NCBI RefSeq assembly: GCF_000471905.2
Contig: NW_006499603.1
Location: forward strand, 4,546,889-4,610,888
From: Amborella trichopoda
Taxonomy: Eukaryota > Streptophyta > Magnoliopsida > Amborellales > Amborellaceae
DNA length: 64,000 nt
Direction: 5' to 3'
Shown: positions 23,151 through 34,397 of the stretch, piece after piece
Layout of the letters: each line of letters starts with the position of its first letter
Position numbering within the stretch: position 1 is the first letter of the stretch
Notes under the pieces: model-generated
What the model was told of the DNA's origin: nothing
Seen by the model: only the letters and a program-made list of their open reading frames with translations
Database searches by the model: none
Program-made: the position numbers and the translations under genes

Positions 23151-23554
23151 CCTCTCGTATTCGATTGAATGAAAGGATCAGAGCGGTGACTAAGCTGGTG
23201 AATAATTGGCCTGATGTGGTAGCAAATTGGGCACGGCAACTAAGACCGGCTCACAGGATTACAACTAGATGTCATTACCAATACCGACTAGCTAGGAACG
23301 ATGGTCAGTCTGTCATGGTAATAAAGCATGCCAAGCAATCCTGGCACAACAACATTATGGCTAGACAACAGGACTACCCATGAGAGGCTAACCTCAATCT
23401 ATTAGTCGAATGAAAGAATAACAAAATTAAAGCTATGAGGAAAGAATAAGAAGAGAAGAAGGGACATAAGAAAGGAGGGAGACGAAAGGAAGAGAGGAGT
23501 ATGAAAGACAAGAGGATGAAAGAGATAGAGGGAAGGAAGACCTAATCAACGCTA

Positions 23555-24240
23555 AGTATTGCCGACTGTGTTAGAAGGAAGAGAGAAAAAACACAGTTGA
23601 CGCTAAGCTTCGCTGACTGTGTTGTATAGAGGAGAAAAAGAGAAGACGCAGTCAGTGCTAGGCTTCACTAACTATTCTGAAAGAGGAGAGAGAAAATGCA
23701 ATCGATGTTAAGCTTCACCGACTGTCAGAAGAAGAGAGAGAAAACCAACCGGTGCTAGGCTTCGTTGACTGATAGAAAAAGAGAGAGCAAACCAACTGGT
23801 GTTAGGCTTCCCCGACTGATTGAAAAAGAGAGAGAAAACCAACCGACGCGAGGCTTCATCGATTGACAGAAAAAGAGAGAGAGAAAATAACCGGCACTAG
23901 GCCTTACCGACTGACAGAAAAAGAGAGAGAAAACCAATCGGCGCTAGGCTTCGCCGACTGGCAGAAAAAGAGAGAGAAAACTAACCGATGCTAGGCTTCG
24001 CTGACTGAAAGAAAAAAGAGAGAGAAAACCAACCGGCGCTAGGCTTTGCCGACTGACAGAAAAAGAGAGAAAAAACCAACGGCATTAGGCTTCGCCGACT
24101 GATAAAAAAAGAGAGAGAAAACCAACTGACGCTAGGCTTCACTGACTGACAAAAAAAGAGAGAAATTTAGCCGGTGCTATGCTTTGTCGACTGACAAAAG
24201 AGAGAGAAATCCAACTGGCTCTAAGCTACGTCAATTACAT
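23555..24240 (-). repeat. U5 hairpin array, CGGCGCTAGGCTTCGCCG type (Tat-3 3' LTR, about 14 units)
   Basis: Units of about 45-52 bp hold a stem around CTAGGCTT or CTAAGCTT loops, separated by AGAAAAAGAGAGAGAAAACC-like spacers. The clearest unit is AACACAGTTGACG (23590-23602), loop 23603-23610, CGCTGACTGTGTT (23611-23623), in which 12 of 13 pairs form when G-U is allowed. The 5' LTR of the same element has only about four units. Confidence 0.85.
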
Positions 24241-24510
24241 TAGAAGTGGGGAACGTATGGAGATAGAGATGAGAAGAAGAGAGATAAAGATAGAGATGAG
24301 AAAGAGGGGATAGAAAGAGATAGATACGATAAAAGGGGATGAGAGAGAAAAAGAGAAAGAAAGAGATAGGGATGAGAAGAAGAGAGATAAAGATAGAGAT
24401 GAGAAAAGGGGAGGAGAAAGAAAGAAGGGAGGAGAGAGAAAAAGGGGAGGAGAGATAAAGTTACCTACCCGAAGGGTACCTGCCCTTTTCTTCTCTCTCG
24501 TCTCTCTCTT
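24240..24510. repeat. GA-rich tract (Tat-3 3' LTR)
   Basis: Purine-rich low-complexity sequence (AGAGATAAAGATAGAGATGAG) ending in a CT-rich stretch at the R/U5 boundary. Confidence 0.95.
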
Positions 24511-24545
24511 CAAGACATACCCTCAAGCTCAAGCAACAATCAGAA

Positions 24546-24612
24546 TTTTATTGATTGATCTAAGAAGAATGAATTCGTCCTTTGTACAGTGAGGCATTGC
24601 TTGTTTATATAG
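24546..24612 (-). promoter_or_regulatory. Tat-3 3' LTR TATA box and polyadenylation signal
   Basis: On the minus strand TATATAAAC at 24612-24604 is followed by AATAAAA at 24552-24546. The transcription start should lie between them, which places the hairpin array in the transcribed U5. Confidence 0.75.
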
Positions 24613-25911
24613 AAATTGACTAAGACATGGGTGCACGCCCGAAAACTACCTAGAATTGAAGATAATTACAATTTAATTGAATTTAAAGAAATTCTAAAAA
24701 TGAGTGTAAAAGGACTGTTTTGCCCCTGCTAAGCAATGTGCGGAGTATCATAACAGTCCTTGCTCTGCCTGAGAACTTGCATGATCTTCCGTGGCTAACC
24801 CGAGGTTGTTCTGATGCCCGTTTGATCGATGTAGGGCTTGGCATGACGATCATTTTGATACCAACTTCGAGCCATGAATCATGTTTTTGAGTCATGATCA
24901 TGAGACTTGAATTTTGGATGCATCTTGACTACTTCGGATCGATTGTGTGCGTGTTCCTTGATGTTTCTTCATGATTTCTTCATTGAATCACTCTGAGCAT
25001 GCTGTCATGATCACATTGTAATAAATGTAGCCTGATTTCGTGTCCGGATGAAGATTCTGTCATCCTGATTTTTTGGCTGAAATCCTGAAATTCGACGGTT
25101 GAAATTTATAGCAGCTTTGACGCCTTCGTGTGTGAAATCCAACCGTTCATTGTTCACGAGGTTCGGACTAAAGAAAGCCTCAGACCTTATGCACATAATG
25201 CAATTGGTTTCGTGCCAATCGGGTAAGTGGCCGCCATCATCTGGTTACTCGAATGAGGCATGCTGCTGCTGAATTTTCTGTAACTTCATTCATAGATCAG
25301 TGACTTTCATTGAGTTTCTCTCTCTGCTCGGGCATCGACACGAGGCGTATAGCATATCGAATTGTTCGTCATGATATGACGAACACGCTCACCAAATTTG
25401 GGAGTGATCCAACTTGGAATGAGTGAGATATAGGCCCTGAAATTGACTACCTATGACTATAGAAATAGTCACCTTTTAATGGTGTTTTAGTGCTGGATGG
25501 CCACACGAGAATCGTGTGCGGCCTACCCTTTTTCAGTACTTTACTCATAACCTTGTCCTAGAGTGCCTGATTAAGCTGAAACTTGACCCATAGTTGTTTT
25601 CGACTATGCCAGATCTAATGGTGGTGGTCTCATAGCTGTTTGACACACTAAAAGTATGGCTCTAGTTACAGGGTCCATTTTAGGGTGCGAGAGACCAATT
25701 TGGCTAAAATTGTTTATTTGTGTTCACTACCTTCGACATGCTGATCGCGATGAAACTGGACGGGTAGTTTTTGAAGTGCTAATGAAGATCTTGACCAATT
25801 CTGGGGCCATTCTAAGACTGTCGGGATTTTCCACTGTTTTGTAGGCTTTATTGACCTGCTTCCTACTTATTCCTAATCAAGGATCAAGGTGCTGAAAAAT
25901 ACATTCAAACA

Positions 25912-25926
25912 GCCTTCCCCTCCGAA
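25912..25926 (-). other. Polypurine tract of Tat-3
   Basis: The minus strand reads TTCGGAGGGGAAGGC immediately before TGTTTGAATG. Confidence 0.8.
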
Positions 25927-26236
25927 TGTTGTGCTTCAAGAGAAGCAAGAAGGACAATGATTCATAAAATTTCCTTTGGCTTTTACTTTTTTTTCGTTCC
26001 TAGCCACAAGACCATGTCAACGCCGAGGAGATTCACGTAATAGTGTAAGTAGGCTACTCAGATGTAGGGATGCATTATTTGCGAGTCTGTCTGGGGAGAA
26101 TTTAAGGGGAGAAGAGGCAAATTGGTGACGTTGTTTGCTGCTACACCAGGTTTCCTTTAGCCCTGGCTTTGTCAGTTTCTTGCCTTGAAGGGATGATGAC
26201 TGGGCTACTTTGTCACCTAGCCTCATGGAGAGAGAG

Positions 26237-26530
26237 GTCCATAATAGAAGAAGGAGAGGGCATGCACATTTCATGTATGGGGAGAAAGTCCATAAGAGAA
26301 GGAGAAGGCATGCACATTTCATGCATGGGGAGAAGGTCCATAAGAGAAGGAGAAGACATGCACATTTCATGCATGGGGAGAAGGTCCATAAGAGAAGGAG
26401 AAGGCATGCACATTTCATGCATGGGGAGAAGGTCCATAAGAGAAGGAGAAGGCATGCACATTTCATGCATGGGGAGAAGGTCCATAAGAGAAGGAGAAGG
26501 CATACACATTTCATGCATGAGGAGAAGGTC
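26237..26530. repeat. 48-bp tandem repeat, six units
   Basis: GGTCCATAAGAGAAGGAGAA begins each unit at 26237, 26288, 26336, 26384, 26432 and 26480. The first step is 51 bp and the rest are 48 bp. The later units are nearly identical, so the expansion is recent relative to the element. Because 48 is divisible by three, several frames on both strands stay open. I do not read them as a gene. Confidence 0.95.
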
Positions 26531-27289
26531 ATTGTTCCCATTTGGTCTGGGTTTGTTTGTTTGCTTTCGGTCGGCGTGGTTTGTTGCTACACCAGGTTTT
26601 CTTTGACATTCAGAGTACCACTGTAGGTCTCGTCTATCGAGTCCAGTCGAGGGTAGGTTCTATTAGCTGATCCCAAAGGTCTGGTCGTACTAGCTATGCG
26701 AGCTGACGTCTCTGACAGGTTTCCCCCTAGCTCTGTTAGTTTCTTGCCTTTAGAGTATTTGTGCGGAGAATATGTTTGTCAACTCGTGGGAATAATTTTT
26801 TCCTCATGAGGCTTGTCTTGCTGTCTTGGCGAGTCTTCTGTCTTTCGAGTCCTTTTGCAACTGGACTCAGGCTGTTGGAATCGTTTCCTTGAAGCTCATA
26901 TTTTTTAATTCCTGGTATTATATTATCAGGGATTTTTTCTTTTTAAGTGAGGGCTGAAGCCGCCTGTTGAGGCAAACGCTACATCAACTAGTTTATTGGT
27001 CCATGCATCCTTTATGGATTTTCACTTGAACTTGGGAAGCGGCATCATAGAGACAGTTTTTACCAACTTCTTTTTATTTTGGAGCTCTTTTACCCATAGC
27101 CTTTTAGCTATGTCCACCCTTTTCATCCATTTTTACTCACGATACCTTTTCGAGTTTTCACCGTGCCCGTTTTTTATTCACGAAACTCTTTTACTCATGG
27201 TTTCATGACCATGCCCATCCGTCATTTTTACTCATGGTGTTCCCTTGTTCAGGTATGCCCCATGCCTATTATTTCATCATTTTTTTTTG

Positions 27290-28100
27290 AGGGTGTGTTT
27301 AAGGTTGTGCCTCTGGGACCTATGCGAAACAGTTTAACGTCAAGCGACCAGGATGTGCACTATGGTTTAAGGTCATACAGCTGGACCGTGATGGTGAGAG
27401 TGGCAGTCCATGGAGGCCATGGAGTGAGTATGGTTGTGGTTTGACTCACTTGGGGAATTGGCATTAAGCTACTTATGAGAGATGGATGATGTATGAAATG
27501 TGAGTGGCCGATGGTGACCCACTAACTTACAACGAGTATGGATGGCGGGATGGTTCGCCATTTTGTGGGCATGGGTGAGACTCACTGGGGAATGGGGTAT
27601 AATGACGTGGTGAGTGGACACACTGAGGAGGTAATGAAGGTGGTGTGTACACACTAACAGGTAGGTTAGGGAGCGTAAAAGTGTACGTAAAGGTGTGTGC
27701 GCATATGTGGGGGTGAGTTTATGGTCATACCTCCAGGACCTGTGCAAAGCACTTTATCGTCATGCAACCAGGACATGTACTATGGTTTAAGGTCATACAG
27801 CTGGACCGTGGCTATGCAGTTTAAAGTCATATAACTAGGACCGTGTAGTTTAAGGTCGTGCAACTAGACCTCCGCTACAGTTTAAGGTCATATAGTTCGG
27901 ACCATGGTGCTTAGTACTGTTAACGTCATGCGGCTAGGATGTGTACTATAGTTTAAAGTCATGTAGCTTGGACCATGGTTACATAGTTTTAAGTCATACA
28001 ACTAGGACCATGCAGTTTAAGGTTGTGCAACTAAACCTCCGCTACAGTTTAAGGTCATATAGTTTGGACCAAAGCCGAGCAGTTTAGGGTTATGCATCAC
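27290..28100. repeat. About 30-bp interspersed repeats (Tat-3)
   Basis: Same GGTCATATAGTTTGGACC and GTGCAACTAGACCTCCGCTA family as in the other copies, dense from 27720 to 28090. Confidence 0.85.
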
Positions 28101-28129
28101 GGACTGCGATTGGGCCGCCATGTAGGTGA

Positions 28130-28550
28130 AGCTCCATGTGGAATAGGTCTGTGGGTAGCAATCCGGCTCCTTGGGGATGAAATGGCTAAGACCATTCACA
28201 AACTGAGGACTCAGATGGAAATGGGGCCCTAATGAAGGACAACCAACAAAAGTGGACTTCAAAGCATAGTCTCTAAGGTGAAATATGAGACTCTATGGAG
28301 AATAGGTAACCAGACTTCCTAGAGATAAGATAGCTAGGTATAAAATAGACCCTCCAAGAATTGAAGTGGTAAGAAGGACCCTAACTCCACTGGCGATAGT
28401 GGGCTGCAATTTGGGTGTGACTCCTACAAGGGAATGACAAATAGTGACCTGCTCCTGACTCCATTGGGGATGATAAGTCACATCTTGGGTGCCACTGGGG
28501 ATGAGAAGAAACAGCCTGTGTGCAGCTCCATTAGGGATTGTGGTAAGACA
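28130..28550 (+). repeat. PBS-like core repeats (Tat-3)
   Basis: Copies such as GACTCCATTGGGGATGATAA (28460), CTCCACTGGCGATAGTGG and GCCACTGGGGATGAG lie at irregular 30-60 bp spacing on the plus strand. Confidence 0.7.
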
Positions 28551-28953
28551 CACACAACTTTAGCCTGGATTTGGTGACAATAGGCTGCTTGAAATGCAAT
28601 CGACGCTAAGAGTAACGATAATGGTTTCTTGCGAGTGTTGGACCCGCACTGAGTTCTCAAAAACACAACTGATGCTAGGTTGTTAAAAACTTAGCTGGCA
28701 CTGTGAACGACCCGTGACATTATTTGAACACAACCAGTGCTAAGTTAACCGGTGCTGGATTCGTTTCAAAACTCACCCGATGCCAAGTCAACCGACGCTA
28801 AGTTTGTGCGAAATTCACCTAGTGGCAGGCATGAATCGATGAGAGTTACCTCGGGCCTCAAGTCAAAGCTTGACCCGGCTCATCGTCACTTGGCTTTTCT
28901 TGGATGCAACTGGAATTCCCAGTTTGTGAGGGGCATTTGAGGGTAGTGTGGTC

Positions 28954-29000
28954 TATATAAGGGGGTAAAATCCCATTTTCCCTCATTTTTCACCAAGGGT
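28954..29000 (+). promoter_or_regulatory. Antisense promoter of Tat-3
   Basis: TATATAAGGGGG at 28954-28965 is preceded by GAGGGGCATTTGAGGG. It is followed by GGGGTAAAATCCC and TTTTTCACC-AAG-GGTAAAAC inverted repeats. It lies about 1.1 kb upstream of the antisense coding segment at 30060-30620. Confidence 0.75.
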
Positions 29001-30059
29001 AAAACAACTTAAGAGAAACGTTTTTCTTAACAATGAGGAGAGGGTGCTCGGTTGAAGTTCCAGCAAGCGGTGGGACTCCAGCAAAGGTTTTTACTGGGAA
29101 GGTTCTCGTCAAGCAGTGGGACTCCAGGTGGTTTTTATAGGGAAGCCTTTCGGTGTGCAGGCTTCGCCAAGAATTTGGTGAAGTTACAGAGCATAGGGGA
29201 CTTTCCGGTGGAGGGAAGAGCTCCTAACTGGGTATTGTTTTAGGGTAGAAGAGGTAGGAAGTCGGACAGTGAGCATTTCCGCATGTCTTGGGAGAATTTC
29301 AAGGAGTCTTGAGTGAGCATCGTGGTAACTTTTTGACATTGTTAGTGGTGTAGAAGTTCCCTAGAACTTAGGGGAAGTTTGCAGAAGTTTTCGGTGAGGT
29401 TTTGATGACATTCAGGTGAAAAACACAGGAGGTAAAGTTTTTCAATGGGTTTTTTTATCATTAGAAGAAGTTTCGACGGGAGACGAATGGTCACGGGAGG
29501 TGGACCATCGTGGAAGGCATACGGTTGCTGGAGGTGAACCGTCGTGGGAGGTGAACCGTCGTGGAGGTGAACCGTTGCAGGGGAGGTGTTCGGTTACCTC
29601 TGAAAATTGTGCGACCATTAAGGAGGTGAGAGAACTTAGGCTTTGAAACGAGGAGTCTTGGGAAGCAAATAGGTTATGACAGCATCGTCACAAACAGCAG
29701 TGCAGCAGGCGTTGATGATTTGAAGTGCTGACACAACAGGCGCTGACCCTCAAGAAAAGCAGCCGACGTTAGGAATTAGGAGCATGACCGGTGCTGGCCT
29801 TTGGAGTGCTGACATGACCGGTGCTGACCCTCAAGAAAAGCAGCCTGCATTAGGGGTTAGAAGCACCAACGATCCTGGCCTTTAGGGAACACAGCTAGCG
29901 CTGGCTTCAGTCGGTGCTCATAGACACATGTGGCTTATCATGATGCGGAGAGTGATGCTCGCATGTGGCAGTAAGTCACATGCGGGATTTGCGACGTTTG
30001 GCGATGAGCTACGTACAACAATGTTCATGAGCCGGGCAAAAGTGGTGTTTCTAGTATGA

Positions 30060-30620
30060 TTGCAGGCTTGCTTAGAGCGGACCTTCAGGGCTTGAGGGAG
30101 CTACCTTTCAATGAGCTGGGTTAAGCTTTGGCAAAGCTCAGGGTGTTCGATGTGACTACTATGGTTGGGAGTGCACCAGAGGTGCTTTCCCATTTTTATG
30201 CAACTCTAAACGAGTTGGAGAGCTAGCGGTTGGGAGTGCTACATCATGAGAAAGAAACTAGGAGGGTAGTCTCTTTGGAGGAGTCAATCTTGCACCATCG
30301 CGAGAAGATAGATGCTTCCATTGAGAAGAGGGCCTTGCCGTTAGTAGGATCTCAACATGGAGGTGCAATGAAGCTTCAAGAGAATGATTGAAATCCGAGA
30401 GGAGATGCGAATATTGAGCCAGGAACTTGCGTGCCTTGAGACAGAGATGGTGCAGAGGAGGGCCATGGAGGCCTCATTGGTCAAAGATTTATCCGAACTC
30501 AATGGCACAATTGACTCGGAAACCATGGCGATGGCAGAGGAGACTCGAATGGTGGTGGAACTGAAGAAGCTAGTCCAGGGCACCGAGACTTCTAGATAGT
30601 CCAATCAGGAGGGGCCTCGG
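30060..30620 (+). pseudogene. Antisense coding segment of Tat-3, coiled-coil-like
   Basis: The plus strand, opposite to gag-pol, shows protein-like stretches. An open frame at 30384-30599 reads MIEIREEMRILSQELACLE and continues with heptad-like leucine, isoleucine and charged residues, typical of a coiled coil. An upstream stretch near 30080-30230 is also leucine- and glutamate-rich (LSHFYATLNELES). Tat elements are known to carry extra, sometimes antisense, reading frames between pol and the 3' LTR, and this fits that position and the upstream antisense TATA box. The function is unknown and the segment is broken. Confidence 0.5.
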
Positions 30621-30658
30621 CCTGGTTGTTATAGATAGTCCAATCAGGAGGGGCCTCG
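30593..30658. repeat. Short direct repeat at the antisense/gag boundary
   Basis: TAGATAGTCCAATCAGGAGG begins two identical 27-bp copies, 30593-30619 and 30632-30658 (39-bp step). They mark the boundary between the antisense segment and the minus-strand coding part. Confidence 0.9.
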
Positions 30659-30659
30659 A

Positions 30660-31770
30660 CCTCCATTAGTGGCGCATTTACCTCGAGCTCATCATAGCTT
30701 TTAGTCTCGAGCACGAACTCCTTGAGATGTTTTGAAGCGATACACTTGAACTCCAATTGACTCTGGAGACTGCGAACTTCGGTTCTTAAGTTTGCTAGGG
30801 GATCCTACTCTTGAGGGGGAGAAAGTTGGTATTTATCGAATTGCTCCCCTCCTGGGAGGTCGGGGAAAAGTAGAACTTTCAGCTGGTCACCGGTCTGAGG
30901 GGAATCCTTTATACTTATAGCAACTGGATTTTGAAAAATATTTTGCATCGGTTGTCGTGTTGCTTCGGCTTGCAAGAGCGCAATGGGGATATGTAAGACT
31001 TTCTGCTGGTTCGGCGTATAGGTGATCCTTGGAGCCAGGAATTCTATCCCCATGGTTTGCTCAATCTCAGGAATGACCTCTAGTTCATCTTCCGGCCAAG
31101 GTGGCTCAGAGCTGGGGTAGAGGGTGAAGACTCCTTTTCAAGCGAAAAAGGAGTTTCTTTAGGGATGTTGGTTGGGATAGTAGAGTAAAGGGTGGTTAGT
31201 GGTAAAATTCTGCCCTTCCTTTCTTCCTCCTTGAACATGTTCACCAATCCCTCCTAACATCCTCAACATCTCCATGAGACATGGATGCAATCTTGATTGT
31301 AGACTTGTGACCTCCAGCGTTTGGTTTCACACAGGGAACGGTCTTTTATCAACATAGGCCATATGCTGTCTCCCGTCTCTGCTAGACTTGAAACATTGGT
31401 GTAATGTCGATGCAACCACCTCTTGGTCATGGAGCCATGGACAATTAAGAAGGGTATTGTAAGAAGTGTCGGTGTCGATTACATGAAACTGAGCGTAATT
31501 GTTCAGCTCACTGATCTTAAAACGAAGGAGTACCATGCTAGCTGGCTTCTCTCCTGATTGGTTGAATCCTTGAACCGTGACATGGGTCGGGGTAAGATCT
31601 TCAGATCCCAACCCTAATCGAGTAAGGATCCTCCTTGGAATAAGGTTGACTGCCTCCGTCTAGCATAATCCGGTTAATGGGGCATGCATGTAATTCACAC
31701 GTAATGAAGAGAGGGCAATTATGAAACTTTTCCCCTTGCTGCAGATCGTCCTCTAAAAAGGTGATTGACA
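30660..31770 (-). pseudogene. Tat-3 protease-region fossil
   Basis: The minus-strand frame 31611-31327 reads FHVIDTDTSYNTLLNCPWLH and VVASTLHQCFK, a segment found after the aspartic protease active site in Tat polyproteins. Frame 31053-30805 (ITYTPNQQKVLHIPIALLQA) belongs to the linker before reverse transcriptase. The protease would cut the polyprotein. It is the only copy in the window where this segment is recognisable. Broken. Confidence 0.7.
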
Positions 31771-32860
31771 TACATCATTGTAGAATCACTGGGTCTATCT
31801 CAATGGGTTCTACTTCGGTCTCTACACTTCTGAGTTAGAGAGAGCTTTAATCAAAGCCATCCGATCCGATAATCCTTTGAGAGCATGAGGGCATCGTAGA
31901 CACTGGAAAGAGCCCAAAGTTTTTGTAGATGCCCTATCACATCATATTTCACCTTTTCTTGATCAAGGCCTCGTGCTCCTGGTCCTGCCACTGATTTGGG
32001 TGGTATGTTGGGATGAGGAGCAAGTTTGGGTAGAGAAGGTTTATTTTAGCCGGCTGGCTGACTTGGTTGCACAACGGGCTTGGTTTGAGCACTGGAAGTT
32101 TGAGGTTTTCGAAGAGACTGAGTACATGGGGTCAAAGGGGTCCCAGGGAATTGGAGAATATGTGTATTGTTTGAAGTATCGGGATTAGGAAGGAGATCAG
32201 GGAGCTGTAAGATAGGCAAACCATTCTTTGGATTAGAGGGCAGTGGCGGATTGGGGAACTTCTAGGTGCCCGACTTCTGCGGTGGAGGCTGCAGAGTCTT
32301 CCTTGATCAGAGAATTATCTGCCCCGTGGTGGGTATTGCTCAGAAGGAGGAGAAGGTTTAGAAGGTGGAAGACTTTTAAGTTCGTTCCCCACATCAGACC
32401 CATCTGGGCAGCTTTTTACGTCATCACTAGGGTTGGACGGATGCAGGGGTCTTTTAGGTCTTTCCCTTGCTTAGACCGTTGGGGAGTGCTTTTAAAGTTG
32501 TCACCCTCATTGAACGTATGTTGAGTGGGAGATGGCATGGGAACGTCTTCTTGATATGATGAAGAAGGAAGAAGGATCGTGCCAGGGATGAAGTCCAGTA
32601 AAGTTGGCAATGGAGGAAGGGGCCTGAGAAATTGCTTCTCAATTATTGGTTGAGCGGCCTTGTTTCTTCGGTGAGAAGCCCTTGGTGCCCGTCTCTTTAT
32701 GGTTTTCTGAGGTGATATGTGATTCGTCTCGTTGGGCTGGCAAACAGCCCTAGCTTGGCGAACTGCTTCTCATCTTAAAGACTTGAGTCTGCTTTGGGTG
32801 TGGTAGTCTATCTATGGTTAGGAAGTAGAGAATTTGGTAGTGTCAGAGTCATTGATAGGA
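31771..32860 (-). pseudogene. Tat-3 gag/pol spacer
   Basis: DNA-level homology to Tat-2 22600-23120 and Tat-1 7150-7650 identifies the segment, especially 32250-32860 with the GGGCAGCTTTTTACGTCATC-like stretch. No domain is recognised. The plus-strand frames here are not supported by conservation. Confidence 0.55.
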
Positions 32861-33530
32861 AGGTCCTGCTCTGTGAGACCTGCTTTCCCTGATAGAGGAA
32901 TGACTTGGGGATCACTTACAGGGAGATTATAAAACTCTTGACACTCCCACATTTTCTTTGCGAATATATCAAGGAAGCTTGTGCATTGTGGTAGGTAATG
33001 GCCTCTTATCTGATGGTATGGGCACCAACGATCATCAGTCCCCTTAGTAAGGCGACGGGGTTTCCTTGCCTGCGTCAGGGTAATTATGCCTTCCTGAAGC
33101 ATTATAATGAAGAAGGCGTAAAGGATGCTAGGCATTTCATCTTCCTCTTGGATGGTTACAACAGGAGAGGCCTCGGTTGCCCCAAAGGCCTTCTTTAAGT
33201 CTTCAAGCTTTATCTAACCGTTCTTAATCAGGGCCTCGATAATATCCTTCAATGTGTAGCAGTTATCTGTAGGATGATTGATCCTCCAATAGTAGGCATA
33301 ATAATTCACCTGAGTGTCAAGGCCAGGTTGCTTAGGGAATTTGGTTTCTGGAAGCTGGATCATATTTTGTTCTAATAATAATCGCAACAGTGCAGGGACC
33401 CATTCCTTCTCGAAGGGGTAGACCTTGTTCCTATGCCTAGTGAAATAATCACCCCAATCAAAGTTGGTTGGTGGGGATACCTGATTGTACGACCGTTGTT
33501 GCTTGCTAGGTATGGCCTTTGATAAGGTGT
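32818..33530 (-). pseudogene. Tat-3 gag, zinc-type motif part
   Basis: Frame 33135-32818 contains CPYHQIRGHYLPQC, a cysteine-histidine motif (C-x2-H-x4-H-x4-C) typical of Tat gag. A second cysteine/histidine stretch is at about 33310-33230. Upstream, 33530-33360 matches Tat-1 8600-8450. Such motifs bind element RNA in the particle. Broken. Confidence 0.7.
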
Positions 33531-33536
33531 TACGCC

Positions 33537-34136
33537 CTACATCCTTGGGATTTGTCTGTTCCTTAACGTCAATGTTTGTCTGAGAATAAGTATAGGCCTA
33601 CCCCTTACAGGGTGTGTTTGTGTGTGCAAAATAGGAAGACGAGGAGGTCGTTTCTTGTGTACTTGAGTTGGCATAATGACAGTGTTGCCCCGAGCAGTGA
33701 GATGAATGTGATCAACGTGTGCAAGACCTGACGTTAAAAGGTTCAATCTTGGACATAGACTCGAGGTAACACGAGGGTTGCCCTGAGGTGTGACTCGAGT
33801 GGGTAACCCACGAGCCTTGTGGTGTGTGTTAGGGGTGGAGAGCGTGGGGTTTCCTCCTTGATGTGTTGAGCCTTTAAGGATAAAGATTAATGGTACAGAA
33901 ATGTGGGGGGTAGCTCTATGGTGATCCATAGAAGCAATGATAGCTCGTTTACCTTTTGCATAAAGGGACTGGGCAGCCTTCCGGCGTACCTCAGGAACCC
34001 GACCAGCAAGTGACCTGCCAGTGGCTGGGTGCATGCTGTGTGGGGCAACATAAGTGTTGCCGATGCAGGACGCCTTGGCGGAATCTCCACCGGAGCAAGG
34101 AGATGGGGAGTGAGGGACCTTTAAGTCTCGCCTCAC
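33537..34136 (-). pseudogene. Tat-3 gag-leader reading frame
   Basis: A 199-residue minus-strand frame begins MRRDLKVPHSPSPCSGGDSA, shortly after the PBS and leader. It is basic and rich in histidine, proline and threonine. The same start (MRRDLKVLSSPLSSHGG) is found in Tat-1 at 41600-41109, so it is a shared feature just inside the 5' LTR, perhaps the start of gag or a small leader protein. No domain is recognised. Confidence 0.55.
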
Positions 34137-34380
34137 ACTAGTCCAGGTTAAGACCTGGGAGCTAGACGATGGGTCTTTTGCTCAAAAAGATTGTTGGGAA
34201 TGAAGTCCAAGGAGCTTGTTCCCTAGGGACACTCGAGAATGCAGGGATAAAAAAATCCCCAATCCGGATAAATGGGTTACAAAATACGCAAGCCATAATA
34301 AAATGTGAAAAGATAATGAAAACAGATAATAAAAAAAGAACTAGCCAAACAAGAACGATCCGACTAAGGGGTAATAAGTG

Positions 34381-34397
34381 CCCAGTGGAGTCGCCAA
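34381..34397 (-). other. Primer-binding site of Tat-3
   Basis: The minus strand reads TTGGCGACTCCACTGGG two bases after the LTR end (CACCAAACCA). The same site is found at 37330-37347 and 41821-41837. The priming tRNA was not assigned. Confidence 0.8.

Larger units (their letters stand above)
23155..25911 (-). repeat. 3' LTR of Tat-3
   Basis: It begins on the minus strand TGTTTGAATGTATTTTTCAG at 25911, next to the polypurine tract. U3 extends to the TATA at 24612. Then come the polyadenylation signal (24552), purine tract, a long hairpin array and the start of the conserved tail, closely matching 34785-37140. Confidence 0.85.
25927..30600 (+). other. Antisense region of Tat-3
   Basis: It has the same order as in Tat-2: segment near the polypurine tract, here with a 48-bp tandem repeat (26237-26530); T-rich segment (26940-27290); 30-bp repeats; PBS-like repeats; CAGCCGGCGCTAG repeats; promoter at 28954; GC-rich downstream part with GAGGTGAACCGTCGTGG repeats (29500-29580); then the antisense coding segment (30060-30620), which directly meets the gag/protease part. 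Confidence 0.7.

Noticed and set aside
23555-24240. CRISPR-like look (short repeats with spacers)
   Set aside because: The spacers are themselves repetitive purine runs, the context is a plant LTR, and no cas gene is present.
26017-26626. Repeat proteins (CMKCACLLLLLWTFSP and RRRRHAHFMHGEKVHK types) on both strands
   Set aside because: All come from the 48-bp repeat, which stays open because 48 is a multiple of three.
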